Below, piece by piece: positions 51,216-61,964 of a stretch of 64,000 bases of DNA. Position 1 is the first letter of the stretch; every line of letters begins with the position of its first letter. Source of the stretch: Blastococcus sp. HT6-4. Its GTDB lineage: Bacteria > Actinomycetota > Actinomycetes > Mycobacteriales > Geodermatophilaceae. The stretch is from contig NZ_CP155551.1 in NCBI RefSeq assembly GCF_039679125.1, positions 3,224,001 to 3,288,000 of the forward strand, in the 5' to 3' direction. The notes below the pieces were generated by a model, which saw only the letters and a list, made by a program, of their open reading frames with translations, was not told the DNA's origin and ran no database searches. The translations under genes were made by a program, and so were the position numbers.

Positions 51216-53582
51216 TCAGGGCGGCGTGTCGCCCGCGGTCAGCACGCCGGCGCCCCGCGTGGCGGCCACCAGCGCCGCATCGACCCGCGCGCGCTGGTCT
51301 GGGTCCACCGGCGAGCCGGACGGGTTGGCGACGTAGAAGCAGTCGACCGCGTCCCCGCCCAGGGTCTCGATGAGGGCCGACGTCACGTCCAGCCCCTCAC
51401 CGGCGATGGCGGCGGTGAGCCGGTACAGCAGCCCCGCGCGGTCGCCGGCCCGGACCTCCACGATCCCGGTCGCCCGGCCGCTCACCTCGTGGTTGTGCCA
51501 GGAGATGCGGGGCGGCGCCGACCGCGTGTCCTGGTGGTAGTCGGCCTCCCGCTGCCGCAGCCGCTCGGCCAGCGAGAGCGTCCCCTCCAGCGCCGCGCGC
51601 ACGGCGTCGGCCAGGATCTCCGGCACCGGCGCCCGGCCGAACCGGGGGCGCACCGCGAACACCCCGGTGCCGTAGCCGTCGACCACGGTCAGCTTCGCCG
51701 CCCGCACGTCGAGCTGGTTGAGCGCCAGCACCCCGGCGCAGGTGCTGAGCAGGCCGGGACGGTCCGGGGCCCCGATGGTCACCTGCTGGCCGTCGGCGAC
51801 GTCCTCGATCCCCACCGTGACCGACCGGGTGGCCCCGGGGATGTCCGGGGCGGGTGCGGTGACCTGGGGCCGGGTCGGGTGCAGCACCGGCTGCGGCTCG
51901 GACAGCTGGGTCCCGCCCATCTCGGCCTGCACGCGGGCGACCAGCGCGGCGACGAGGTGCGCCTTCCACGGCGACCACGCCGAGGCGCTGGTCGCGGCGC
52001 CGTCGGCCTGGGCGAGGGCGTGCAGCAGGTGCAGCACGCTCGCGTCGCCGTCGATGGTCGCCGCCACCCGCTCGACCGTCGCGGGGTCGTCGATGTCCCG
52101 CCGGGTCGCCGTGGCCGGGAGCAGCAGGTGGTGGCGGACGAGGGTCCCCAGGACGGCGACGTCGGGCTCGGAGAACCCCATCCGGGTGCCGATCGCGGCG
52201 GCGATCGGCTCCCCCACCACGCTGTGGTCCCCCGGCCAGCCCTTGCCGATGTCGTGCAGCAGGGCCGCCACGAGCAGCAGGTCCGGCCGGTCGACGTCCC
52301 GGGTCAGCTCCGACGCCGCGGCCGCCGCCTCGATCAGGTGCCGGTCGACGGTGTACCGGTGCCACGGGTGGCGCTGCGGCAGCGACCGGACGCGGTCCCA
52401 CTCGGGAAGGAGCCGGGAGAGCAGGCCCTCCTGGTCCAGCTGCTCCAGGACCGGCACGGCCGACCGGCCGCTGGCGAGCACCCGGAGGAACGACCAGCGG
52501 GCCTCCGGGGGCCAGGGTTCGGGCATCGGCGGGCCGTGCACCGCGAGCACCTTCAACGTGTAGGGCGACAGCAGCAGGTCGGCCCGCGCGGCGGCCGCGG
52601 CGGCGCGCAGCAGCAGCCCCGGGTCGGCGGCCGGGCGGGCGTCGCGGGCGAGGACCACCTCGTCGCCCTGCCGGACGACACCCTCGGCCAGCGGCTCGCG
52701 GCGGATCCGGCGGTACCGGCCACGGGGACGCCGCACCAGGGCGGCCTCCACGCGACGCCACGTCTCGTCGGCGACGAACGCCAGGCGACGCCCGGCGAGG
52801 CTGACCTCGCGGAGCAGGACGTCCTCGTCGGCGAGGCCGAGCGCCACGGCGATCGGGCGCTGCTCCTGGCGGACCAGGACGTCGGTGGCGCGGCCGGAGC
52901 GGCGGCGGAGCTCGTCGCGCACGTCGAGCAGGAAGGCGTAGGCCCGCTCGACCTCGGCCGCCGGCTCGTCGACGAGCTGGGCGGCGGCCGCCGCCCGGAG
53001 CACCTGCCCCTCCCGGAGCCCGCCGTAGGCCTCCTTGAGGTCGGGTTCCAGCAGGAAGGCGAGCTCCCCCAGCCGGGCGGCCCGCTCCCGGCGCAGGTCG
53101 CGCAGCTGCGGCAGCAACCGCGAGGCGTGCTGGCGCCAGCTGGCCAGGGTGGCCGCCCGCAGCCGGGCGGCGAGCTCGGCGTCCCCGGCCACCAGCCGGG
53201 CGTCGAGCAGCCCGAGACCGGCCTTGGCGTCGGTCGAGGCGACGGCGACGGCCTCGGCGACCGACCGCACCGAGTGGTCCAGCCGCAGGCCGGTGTCCCA
53301 GACGGGGTACCAGAGCGCGTCGGCGACCGCGGCGATCTCCGGCCGCCCGTCGTGCACCAGGACGAGGTCGAGGTCGCCGTAGGGCGGCAGCTCCCGGCGG
53401 CCGAGGCTGCCGACCGCCACCAGGGCCACCCCGTCGGTGCCCGTGCGGGGCGGCCCGCCGCGCGCGGCGCGGGCCGGCGGCGTCCCGGCGACGGCGTCGT
53501 CGAGCAGGCGGCCGAGCCACGCCTCGAGGGCCGCTCCGCGCTCGACCCGGCCCAGCCCCGGCAGCGCCTCGGTGTCCAGCAC
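51216..53582 (-). CDS. glnD: [Protein-PII] uridylyl/adenylyltransferase GlnD
   Basis: GlnD modifies PII in response to glutamine and removes the group again. In actinobacteria the modification is usually adenylylation. The 788-residue protein has the nucleotidyltransferase motif VAVGSLGRRELPPYGDLDLV (Gly-Ser at 58-59, Asp70, Asp72), then GlnD_UR-type helices. An HD phosphohydrolase region (LLVAALLHDIGKGWPGDHS) and two C-terminal ACT domains (VTIGAPDRPGLLSTCAGVLA; IVEVRAGDRAGLLYRLTAAI) sense glutamine. Third gene after amtB and glnB; a hairpin between glnB and glnD may reduce its expression. Confidence 0.96.
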   Translation of the reverse strand: MLDTEALPGLGRVERGAALEAWLGRLLDDAVAGTPPARAARGGPPRTGTDGVALVAVGSLGRRELPPYGDLDLVLVHDGRPEIAAVADALWYPVWDTGLRLDHSVRSVAEAVAVASTDAKAGLGLLDARLVAGDAELAARLRAATLASWRQHASRLLPQLRDLRRERAARLGELAFLLEPDLKEAYGGLREGQVLRAAAAAQLVDEPAAEVERAYAFLLDVRDELRRRSGRATDVLVRQEQRPIAVALGLADEDVLLREVSLAGRRLAFVADETWRRVEAALVRRPRGRYRRIRREPLAEGVVRQGDEVVLARDARPAADPGLLLRAAAAAARADLLLSPYTLKVLAVHGPPMPEPWPPEARWSFLRVLASGRSAVPVLEQLDQEGLLSRLLPEWDRVRSLPQRHPWHRYTVDRHLIEAAAAASELTRDVDRPDLLLVAALLHDIGKGWPGDHSVVGEPIAAAIGTRMGFSEPDVAVLGTLVRHHLLLPATATRRDIDDPATVERVAATIDGDASVLHLLHALAQADGAATSASAWSPWKAHLVAALVARVQAEMGGTQLSEPQPVLHPTRPQVTAPAPDIPGATRSVTVGIEDVADGQQVTIGAPDRPGLLSTCAGVLALNQLDVRAAKLTVVDGYGTGVFAVRPRFGRAPVPEILADAVRAALEGTLSLAERLRQREADYHQDTRSAPPRISWHNHEVSGRATGIVEVRAGDRAGLLYRLTAAIAGEGLDVTSALIETLGGDAVDCFYVANPSGSPVDPDQRARVDAALVAATRGAGVLTAGDTPP

Positions 53583-53631
53583 GCGTCCCCCTCCGTCGGG
53601 CGTCCTCGCCCAGTGCGGTTCCGAAAGTGCA

Positions 53632-53671
53632 GTCGGCCGGGGCGGCGGGCGATCCCACCACCCCGGCCGAC
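53632..53671 (-). terminator. Hairpin between glnB and glnD
   Basis: Perfect 11-bp stem GTCGGCCGGGG / CCCCGGCCGAC with an 18-nt loop, in the 111-nt gap. Likely terminator or attenuator giving lower glnD than glnB. Confidence 0.65.
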
Positions 53672-53693
53672 GGGTGCGCTCAGCGCGGACGGC

Positions 53694-55363
<1,670 letters not shown>

Positions 55364-55486
55364 GGCAACCTCCTGTGTCGGGTCGTCGGCCGGGCGGCCG
55401 TATCGGTGAAGCCCCGTCCTCCGTGCGGGAGGGGCGACTCGGCGTTCACCGTGCCCGCCGCGTGTTTCCGGGGGCGGCCGTGCCAC

Positions 55487-55502
55487 GTTTCGGAGCCGTG
55501 AA
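55487..55502 (-). promoter_or_regulatory. Predicted GlnR box upstream of amtB
   Basis: On the minus strand, TTCAC-GGCTCC-GAAAC matches the actinobacterial GlnR consensus gTnAc-n6-GaAAc in nine of ten positions outside the spacer. Further GAAAC half-sites (GGGAAAC and CGGAAAC) flank it. It is well placed for nitrogen-limitation control of amtB-glnB-glnD. Binding is a prediction. Confidence 0.65.
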
Positions 55503-55626
55503 CTCCCCGCCGCGTTTCCCGTCCCCGCGTTGCGGGCATGTTGCGCCGCCCTCCGAGGGGGCATCCCCGCTCCACGGGCGGAGCACGGCGCGCCAGTTGC
55601 GAACGATGTGCAATAAGGTCGTCGGC

Positions 55627-56331
55627 GTGCACGTGCCCGATGGATTCCTCGACCCGGCCACCTCGGTGGCGACCGCAGCGGTGGCCGCCGGCACGGTGGC
55701 GCTCGCCCTCCGCAAGGCCCGCACCGAGCTCGACGACCGCACCGCGCCCCTCGCCGGGCTCGCCGCCGCGTTCGTCTTCGCCGGTCAGATGATGAACTTC
55801 CCGCTGCCCGGCCTGCCGGTGAGCGGGCACCTGATCGGGGCGGTGCTCACCGCCGTCCTGGTCGGCCCCTGGACAGCGGTGCTCTGCATGACCGTGGTCC
55901 TGCTCGTGCAGGCCGTCCTCTTCGCCGACGGCGGGATCACCGCCCTGGGCACGAACGTCACGCTGATGGCGCTGCTGGCGGTGGTGCTGGGCTACGGCGC
56001 CTTCCGGGGCCTGGCCGCCGTCCTGCCCCGGACCCGGGCCGGGATCCTGACCGCCACCGGGATCGCCGCCTATCTCTCCGTGCCGGCCGCCGCGCTGACC
56101 TTCGTCGGCCTGTTCGCCCTCGGCGGCAGCGTCGACATCCCGATCGGCACGGTCGCCGCGGCGATGACCGGCGTCCACCTGCTCATCGGCCTCGGCGAGG
56201 CGGCGATCACCGTCGCCGTCGTGGGCGCCGTGCTCGCCGTCCGCCCCGACCTGGTGCACGGCGCGGCGCGGCTGCGGAGCACCGCACCGCTGGCCGGCCG
56301 GCCCACCGCGGCCACGGGCGTGGCCCGATGA
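55627..56331 (+). CDS. cbiM: ECF transporter substrate-binding protein CbiM (cobalt/nickel)
   Basis: CbiM is the substrate-binding membrane component of the cobalt (or nickel) ECF importer. Its N-terminus VHVPDGFLDPATS carries the conserved metal-binding His and PDG. About seven hydrophobic spans follow (AAAFVFAGQMMNFPLPGLPV, SGHLIGAVLTAVLVGPWTAV, FADGGITALGTNV). I chose GTG at 55,627 because it places His at position 2 as in the family; AAGG lies upstream. 234 residues. Overlaps cbiN by ATGA. Metal choice cannot be told from sequence alone. Confidence 0.92.
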   Translation: MHVPDGFLDPATSVATAAVAAGTVALALRKARTELDDRTAPLAGLAAAFVFAGQMMNFPLPGLPVSGHLIGAVLTAVLVGPWTAVLCMTVVLLVQAVLFADGGITALGTNVTLMALLAVVLGYGAFRGLAAVLPRTRAGILTATGIAAYLSVPAAALTFVGLFALGGSVDIPIGTVAAAMTGVHLLIGLGEAAITVAVVGAVLAVRPDLVHGAARLRSTAPLAGRPTAATGVAR

Positions 56332-56639
56332 CCCGCCGCGGCCGCACCCTCTGGATCGCCGGCCTGCTCGCCGCCCTCGTCGTGGCCGGCGTGCTCAGCT
56401 GGTACGCGAGCTCCTCCCCCGACGGCCTGGAGCACGCCGCCGAGCAGGCGGGGTTCGCCCAGAGCGCGGAGGACAGCGCCACCGCCGGCTCCCCGCTGGC
56501 CGACTACCTGGTCGACGGTGAGGAGAACCGGCTCTCCGCCGGGGCCGCCGGGGTGATCGGCGTGGTCGTCACCCTGGCGCTGGCCGGCGGCCTGACGATG
56601 GTGATCCGCCGCCGCGGCAGCACCGCCGACGTGGGCTGA
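56328..56639 (+). CDS. cbiN: CbiN / PDGLE-domain protein
   Basis: The 103-residue protein has two membrane spans (LWIAGLLAALVVAGVLSWYA and AGVIGVVVTLALAGGLTMVI) around an extracellular SSPDGLEHAAEQAGF, the PDGLE motif of CbiN-like partners of CbiM. It stabilises the metal-loading loop in CbiM systems. Translationally coupled to cbiM; one nt before cbiQ. Confidence 0.92.
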   Translation: MTRRGRTLWIAGLLAALVVAGVLSWYASSSPDGLEHAAEQAGFAQSAEDSATAGSPLADYLVDGEENRLSAGAAGVIGVVVTLALAGGLTMVIRRRGSTADVG

Positions 56640-56640
56640 C

Positions 56641-57423
56641 GTGGGCGCCGGTCACGGCGGCTCGCTGCTCGCCCGGTACGCGCCGGGCAGCACCGCCGTC
56701 CACCGGCTGGAGCCGCACACCAAGCTGGTGTCGGTCCTGGCGTTCGCGGTGGTCGTCGTCTCGACGCCGGTGCACGCCCCCTGGGCGCCGGCCGCCTACG
56801 GCGGGTACCTGCTCGCCGTGCTCACCGCCGCGGCCGTCGCCGGGGTCGGGCCCGGGCGGCTGGCACGGGGGCTGGTGGTGGAGGTGCCGTTCGTGGCCTT
56901 CGCCGTCCTCCTGCCGTTCGTGGCCCAAGGCCCGCGGGTGGAGGTGGTGGGGCTCTCGCTGTCGCAGACCGGCCTGGCCGCCGGGGGCGGTCTGCTGGCC
57001 AAGGCGACGCTGTCGATCCTCGCGGCGACCGTGCTGGCGGCGACGACGGAGCCGCGGGCGCTGCTGCGCGGGCTGGAGCGGCTCCGGCTGCCGCAGGTGC
57101 TCGTCCAGATCCTCATGTTCATGATCCGGTACGCCGACGTCGTCGGCGGCGAGCTGCACCGCATGCGGATCGCCCGGGAGTCCCGGGGGTTCAGCGGCGG
57201 CGGCCTGCGCGGGCTCCGCGTGCTGGGCGCCACCGCGGGCGCGCTGTTCATCCGGTCCTACGAGCGCGGCGAGCGGGTGCACCTGGCGATGCTCAGCCGC
57301 GGGTACACCGGCAGCCTGCCCACCGGCCCGGCGGCCGCGGCCGATCCGCGCGCGTGGGCGCAGGCGCTGACCCTCCCCCTGGCGGCGGCCGCCGTGCTGG
57401 CGGCCGGGATGCTGCTGGGGTGA
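56641..57423 (+). CDS. cbiQ: ECF transporter transmembrane protein CbiQ
   Basis: The 260-residue energy-coupling membrane component (T component) couples ATP hydrolysis to transport. It has VHRLEPHTKLVSVLAFAVVV near the N-terminus, five to six spans, and the cytoplasmic coupling motif RIARESRGFSGGG with the following helix (ALFIRSYERGERVHLAMLSR, GYTG), which contacts the ATPase. GTG start. Overlaps cbiO. Confidence 0.93.
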   Translation: MGAGHGGSLLARYAPGSTAVHRLEPHTKLVSVLAFAVVVVSTPVHAPWAPAAYGGYLLAVLTAAAVAGVGPGRLARGLVVEVPFVAFAVLLPFVAQGPRVEVVGLSLSQTGLAAGGGLLAKATLSILAATVLAATTEPRALLRGLERLRLPQVLVQILMFMIRYADVVGGELHRMRIARESRGFSGGGLRGLRVLGATAGALFIRSYERGERVHLAMLSRGYTGSLPTGPAAAADPRAWAQALTLPLAAAAVLAAGMLLG

Positions 57424-58166
57424 GTTCTCCCCCGCCGTCCCTGCTGGTCGAGGACCTCGCCTACGCCTATCCCGACGGGCACCAGGCGCTGTTCGGCGTC
57501 GACCTGCGGGTCGAGCGGGGTGAGCGGGTGGCGCTGCTGGGCCCCAACGGTGCGGGGAAGACGACGCTCGTGCTGCACCTCAACGGCATCCTGCGCGCCG
57601 GCCGCGGCCGGGTGGACGTGGCCGGGCTGCCGGTGGAGAAGCGCACCCTGCAGGAGATCCGCCGCCGGGTCGGCGTGGTGTTCCAGGACCCCGACGACCA
57701 GCTGTTCATGCCGACCGTCGGCGAGGACGTCGCCTTCGGCCCGCGCAACCTCGGGCTGCCCGAGCCCGAGGTCGCCGAGCGGGTGGCGGCCGCCCTCGAG
57801 CAGGTCCGGATGGCCGACGCCGCCGACCGCCCGCCGCACCACCTGTCGTTCGGCCAGCGCCGCCGGGTCGCCGTCGCCACGGTCCTGGCCATGCAGCCGG
57901 AGATCGTCGTCCTCGACGAGCCGTCGTCGAACCTGGACCCGGCCGGCCGACGGGAGCTGGCCGAGGTGCTGGCCGAGCTGCCGGTGACCCTGCTGATGGT
58001 CACCCACGACCTGCCCTACGCCGCCCAGCTGTGCCCCCGGTCGGTGATCCTGGACGGCGGGGTGGTGGTCGCCGACGGCCCGACGCCGGAGGTGCTGACC
58101 GACGCCGGCCTGCTCGCCGCACACCGGCTCGAGCTGCCCTACGGGTTCGACCCCACGCGGCTCTAG
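57420..58166 (+). CDS. cbiO: ECF transporter ATP-binding protein CbiO
   Basis: The 248-residue ABC ATPase powers the cobalt/nickel importer. Walker A LLGPNGAGKTTLVLHLNG, Q-loop FQDPDDQLFMPTVGEDVAFG, signature LSFGQRRRVAVA (the usual CbiO form of LSGGQ), Walker B IVVLDEPSSNLDP and His loop LLMVTHDLPYA are all intact. The GTG start overlaps the cbiQ stop. Last gene of cbiMNQO; a hairpin follows. Confidence 0.96.
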   Translation: MSSPPPSLLVEDLAYAYPDGHQALFGVDLRVERGERVALLGPNGAGKTTLVLHLNGILRAGRGRVDVAGLPVEKRTLQEIRRRVGVVFQDPDDQLFMPTVGEDVAFGPRNLGLPEPEVAERVAAALEQVRMADAADRPPHHLSFGQRRRVAVATVLAMQPEIVVLDEPSSNLDPAGRRELAEVLAELPVTLLMVTHDLPYAAQLCPRSVILDGGVVVADGPTPEVLTDAGLLAAHRLELPYGFDPTRL

Positions 58167-58171
58167 GCGCG

Positions 58172-58189
58172 GCCCGCCGACGGGCGGGC
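58172..58189. terminator. Bidirectional hairpin between cbiO and ftsY
   Basis: GCCCGCC / GGCGGGC with loop GACG, directly between the convergent cbiO and ftsY stops. Likely terminates both. Confidence 0.6.
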
Positions 58190-59388
58190 TACGCCTCGCC
58201 GCCCACCAGCGCCTCGGCGAAGGCGCGCGGCTCGAACGGCGCCAGGTCGTCGGGGCCCTCACCGAGGCCGATCAGCTTCACCGGGATGCCGAGCTCGCGC
58301 TGCACGGAGATGACGATGCCGCCCTTGGCCGTCCCGTCGAGCTTGGTGAGGACGACGCCGGTCACGTCGACGGCCTGGGTGAACACCCGCGCCTGCACGA
58401 CCCCGTTCTGGCCGGTGGTGGCGTCGAGCACCAGCAGCACCTCGGTGACCGGCGACTGCTTCTCCACGACGCGCTTGACCTTGCCCAACTCGTCCATGAG
58501 CCCCGACTTGGTGTGCAGCCGCCCGGCGGTGTCGACGACGACGGTGTCCGCCTCCGACTCGACGCCGGTGCGCACCGCGTCGAAGGCGACCGCCGCGGGG
58601 TCGGCGCCCTCGCGGCCGCGAACGGTGAGCACGCCGACCCGCTCGCCCCAGGTCTCGAGCTGGTCGGCGGCGGCCGCCCGGAAGGTGTCGGCGGCGCCGA
58701 GGATCACGCTCTTGCCGTCACCGACGAGGACGCGGGCGATCTTGCCGACGGTGGTGGTCTTGCCGGCGCCGTTCACGCCGACGACCAGCACCACACCGGG
58801 CCGCCCCTCGTGCCGGCCGGTCCCGAGGGTGCGGTCGAGGTCGGGCCCCAGGACGGCGGTCAGCTCGCGGACCAGCAGCTCCCGCAGCTCGGCGCCGGAG
58901 GCGGTCGCCAGGACCATCGTCTGGGTGCGCAGCCGGTCGACGATCTCGGTGGTGGCCGCCACCCCGACGTCGGCGGCCAGCAGGGTCTCCTCGATCTCCT
59001 CCCAGTCGTCCTCGGTGAGCTTCTCCCGGGCGAGGACGGTGAGCAGCCCTCGCCCGAGCGAGGACTGCGACCGGGCCAGCCGCGAGCGGAGGCGGATCAG
59101 CCGGCCGGCCGAGGGCGGCGGCGTCTCGAACACCAGCCCCGGCTCGGGCTCGGCCGGGGGCAGCTCGACCGGCGCCTCGGTCTCCGGCGGGAGCCCCAGC
59201 CCCGACGCGGTGGCGCCCGTGGGGCGCGGCTCCTCGACGGGCGCGGGCGGCCGCGGGCGGGTGAGGGTCGTGCCTGCGGTGGCGTCGTCGTCGAGCCGGA
59301 AGGTCCGCCGGCCGCGCCCCACCAGCAGGCCCACTCCGAGGATCACCGCGACCACCAGGATCGCGATCGCGATCAGCACGAATTCCAT
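58189..59388 (-). CDS. ftsY: Signal recognition particle receptor FtsY
   Basis: The 399-residue SRP receptor GTPase starts with a membrane helix (FVLIAIAILVVAVILGVGLL, residues 3-22), then an acidic/Pro linker, N domain (LLTVLAREKLTEDDWEEIEE) and G domain. G1 is VVGVNGAGKTTTVGKI (204-212). DTVVVDTAGRLHTKSGLMDE, LTKLDGTAKGG and the C-terminal LIGLGEGPDDLAPFEPRAFA follow. ATG with GGGAG upstream. FtsY partners Ffh, encoded 9 kb away. In many actinobacteria ftsY is next to smc; here two other genes lie between. Confidence 0.97.
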   Translation of the reverse strand: MEFVLIAIAILVVAVILGVGLLVGRGRRTFRLDDDATAGTTLTRPRPPAPVEEPRPTGATASGLGLPPETEAPVELPPAEPEPGLVFETPPPSAGRLIRLRSRLARSQSSLGRGLLTVLAREKLTEDDWEEIEETLLAADVGVAATTEIVDRLRTQTMVLATASGAELRELLVRELTAVLGPDLDRTLGTGRHEGRPGVVLVVGVNGAGKTTTVGKIARVLVGDGKSVILGAADTFRAAAADQLETWGERVGVLTVRGREGADPAAVAFDAVRTGVESEADTVVVDTAGRLHTKSGLMDELGKVKRVVEKQSPVTEVLLVLDATTGQNGVVQARVFTQAVDVTGVVLTKLDGTAKGGIVISVQRELGIPVKLIGLGEGPDDLAPFEPRAFAEALVGGEA

Positions 59389-59465
59389 GACCCGAGTCTC
59401 CCAGCACTCCTCCGGGAAGCTCCGCGGGGACACCGTTCCCCTCCGGCCCCGGCGTAGGACAGGCT

Positions 59466-61151
59466 GTGCCCATGCCGCACCCCAGCTCCAGCGACCCCGC
59501 CCTCGTGCTGGGCCCGCTCCTGCGGCACGTCGACCCCGTCTCCGCCACCGTCTGGGTGGAGACCGACCGGCCGTGCGAGGTCGACGTGCTGGGCCGGCGC
59601 GCCCGGACGTTCACCGTGGGCGGCCACCACTACGCGCTGGTCCTGGTGGAGGACCTCGCCCCGGGGAGCACCACGCCGTACGAGGTGCGCCTCGACGGCA
59701 CGCGGGTGTGGCCGCCGCGGGACTCGGAGTTCCCGCCCAGCCGGATCCGCACGCCCGGCCGGCCCGGCCCCTTCCGGCTGGCATTCGGATCGTGCCGGTA
59801 CGCCAGCCCGCAGACCGTCGAGGACTCCGAGGGCATCCCGCCGGACGCACTGGACCTCTACGCCAAGCGGCTGGTGGCGCAGCCAGAGGACCGCTGGCCC
59901 GACGCGCTGGTCCTCCTGGGCGACCAGGTGTACGCCGACGAGCTGACCGAGCACACCCGCGGGTGGCTGTCCCGCCGCCGGAGCGGAGCCGCGGAGGAGA
60001 CGGCCCCGGCCGCCCAGGTCGCCGACTTCGAGGAGTACACCCAGCTCTACGTCGAGTCCTGGCAGGACCCCCAGGTCCGGTGGCTGCTCTCGACCGTCCC
60101 GTCCTCGATGATCTTCGACGACCACGAGATGATCGACGACTGGAACAGCTCGGCCGCCTGGCGCGAGAAGATCATCCGCAACGACTGGTGGACCGGCCGG
60201 ATCTGCGGCGGCCTGGTCAGCTACTGGGTCTACCAGCACCTGGGCAACCTCAGCCCCCAGGAACTGGCCGACAACAAGATCTGGCGGGCGATCCAGGACC
60301 TCTCGGACGCCTCCCCGTCGGGCCCCGTGGACGCCGAACCGCTCCTGCGCGAGATGGCCGCGCGGGCCGACGAGGACCCGGCCAGCGTGCGCTGGAGCTA
60401 CGTGCGGCACTGGGGGGACGTCCGGCTGGTCATGATCGACAGCCGGGCCGGCCGGGTGCTGGAGGAGACCGGCCGCCGGATGCTCGACGACGCGGAGTTC
60501 GAGTGGGTCGAGGCCGCGATGCGGCGGGCCGCCGACGAGGAGGTGCAGCACCTCGTCCTCGGCACCTCGCTGCCGTGGCTGCTCCCCCACGCCGTCGACT
60601 CGCTGGAGCGGTGGAACGCGACGCTGAACCTGACGCACCACGGCCGGTGGCGCGGACGCCTGGCCGAGGCGCTCCGGCAGATGGCCGATCTCGAGCACTG
60701 GGCGGCCTTCGGGCACTCCTTCGACCGGCTCGGCCGCGCGATCACCGGCGTCGCCCGTGGCGAGCACGGCCGGGCACCGGCGACCACGCTGGTGATCTCC
60801 GGCGACGTCCACCACGCCTACTCCGCCCAGGTGGTCGAGCCGGGCGACCTGCAGGGGCGGGTGCACCAGCTCACCGTGTCGCCGCTGCACAACCAGGCGC
60901 CGCACCCGATCAAGGTCGCCTTCCGGATCGGGTGGAGCCAGCGGGCCCGGCGGCTCTCCGAGCGGCTGGCCCGCCTGGTCGGCGCCGCACCGCGGAGCAT
61001 CGAGTGGGAGAAGCAGGTCGGCCCCTACTTCGGCAACCAGATCGGTGAGCTGGTCCTGACCGGGCGGGAGGCGCGCTTCGTGCTGTCGGTGAGCGAGCGG
61101 GGATCGCAGGAGCTGACCGAGGTCGTGGACATGCCGCTGTCGGACGCCTGA
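59466..61151 (+). CDS. PhoD-like alkaline phosphatase D family protein
   Basis: The 561-residue metallophosphatase lacks an obvious signal peptide. An N-terminal fibronectin-like domain (VSATVWVETDRPCEVDVLGR) precedes the PhoD catalytic core: FRLAFGSCRYASP, VLLGDQVYADE, MIFDDHEMIDDWNSS, VVISGD-type TTLVISGDVHHAYSAQ. These supply the Asp/His metal ligands. Cytoplasmic PhoD-like proteins of this type are common in actinobacteria; the substrate is unknown. GTG start after AGGACAGGCT, with ATG two codons later. Confidence 0.9.
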   Translation: MPMPHPSSSDPALVLGPLLRHVDPVSATVWVETDRPCEVDVLGRRARTFTVGGHHYALVLVEDLAPGSTTPYEVRLDGTRVWPPRDSEFPPSRIRTPGRPGPFRLAFGSCRYASPQTVEDSEGIPPDALDLYAKRLVAQPEDRWPDALVLLGDQVYADELTEHTRGWLSRRRSGAAEETAPAAQVADFEEYTQLYVESWQDPQVRWLLSTVPSSMIFDDHEMIDDWNSSAAWREKIIRNDWWTGRICGGLVSYWVYQHLGNLSPQELADNKIWRAIQDLSDASPSGPVDAEPLLREMAARADEDPASVRWSYVRHWGDVRLVMIDSRAGRVLEETGRRMLDDAEFEWVEAAMRRAADEEVQHLVLGTSLPWLLPHAVDSLERWNATLNLTHHGRWRGRLAEALRQMADLEHWAAFGHSFDRLGRAITGVARGEHGRAPATTLVISGDVHHAYSAQVVEPGDLQGRVHQLTVSPLHNQAPHPIKVAFRIGWSQRARRLSERLARLVGAAPRSIEWEKQVGPYFGNQIGELVLTGREARFVLSVSERGSQELTEVVDMPLSDA

Positions 61152-61163
61152 GAGGGTGGAGCG

Positions 61164-61964
61164 GTGACGAAGCCGGCCCCCGGTCCCGACCAGCCGCCCA
61201 TCCCGGTGCGGCTGGTCACCTTCAACACCCACCACGGTGTGGGCGACGACGCGCGGCACGACCTCCCCCGGCTGGCCACCCTGCTGGCGTCGGTGGACGC
61301 CGACGTCATCTGCCTGCAGGAGGTGGACCGCTACTTCGGCGAGCGGAGCGAGGACGTCGACCAGGCGCTGCTGCTCTCCCGCGCGCTGGACATGCAGCTG
61401 GCCTGGGGGCCGGCCATCGACGAGCCCCGCCCCGGCGACGAGCCGCGGCGCCAGTACGGCAACGCGCTGCTGTCGCGGCTGCCCATCCTGATCAGCGACG
61501 TCCACCGGCTGCCCGGCAGCGGGGAGCCGCGCAGCGCGCTCCGCACCATGATCGAGCTCGACGGCGGGGCGCTGTGGATCACCGCCACCCACCTGACCAC
61601 CCGGTCGGCGGAGGTGCGCGGGACGCAGGTGGCGGCGCTGGCCGATCTGCACACCGAGCCGATGGACACCGGCGTCCTGGTCGGCGACTTCAACACCGGG
61701 CCCGACGCCCCCGAGCTCGACGTCCTGCGGCAGCGGTTCACCGACGCCTGGCGGCTGGCGCGGGCCCGGGACGACCAGGCGGGCTGGAAGTTCTGGCAGA
61801 AGGACGAAGGGCTGACCCACCCGGCCCACTCACCGAGCAAGCGGATCGACCACGTCTGGGTGTCCGCCGGGGTCGCCGTCGCCGGCGCATACGTGCTCGA
61901 CGCCGAGGGTGCGTCGGACCACCTCCCGGTCGTCGTCGACCTCGAGGTCCGCAGCGGCGTCTGA
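61164..61964 (+). CDS. Endonuclease/exonuclease/phosphatase family protein
   Basis: The 266-residue protein has the EEP fold: LVTFNTHHGVG, VICLQEVDRYF (catalytic Glu), WITATHLTTRS, VLVGDFNTGPDAPELD, IDHVWVSAG and ASDHLPVVVDLEV (Asp-His). Members hydrolyse phosphodiesters or phosphomonoesters (nucleases, phospholipases). GTG start 12 nt after the PhoD-like gene, so the two probably form an operon of two phosphate-releasing enzymes. It ends directly at the 20-bp palindrome. Confidence 0.9.
   Translation: MTKPAPGPDQPPIPVRLVTFNTHHGVGDDARHDLPRLATLLASVDADVICLQEVDRYFGERSEDVDQALLLSRALDMQLAWGPAIDEPRPGDEPRRQYGNALLSRLPILISDVHRLPGSGEPRSALRTMIELDGGALWITATHLTTRSAEVRGTQVAALADLHTEPMDTGVLVGDFNTGPDAPELDVLRQRFTDAWRLARARDDQAGWKFWQKDEGLTHPAHSPSKRIDHVWVSAGVAVAGAYVLDAEGASDHLPVVVDLEVRSGV

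Noticed and set aside
55364..55626. Cobalamin riboswitch upstream of cbiM
   Set aside because: A GCCGTGAACTCCCCGCC stretch faintly recalls the B12 box, but the conserved GCCACTG and A-rich parts are missing; not supportable by eye.
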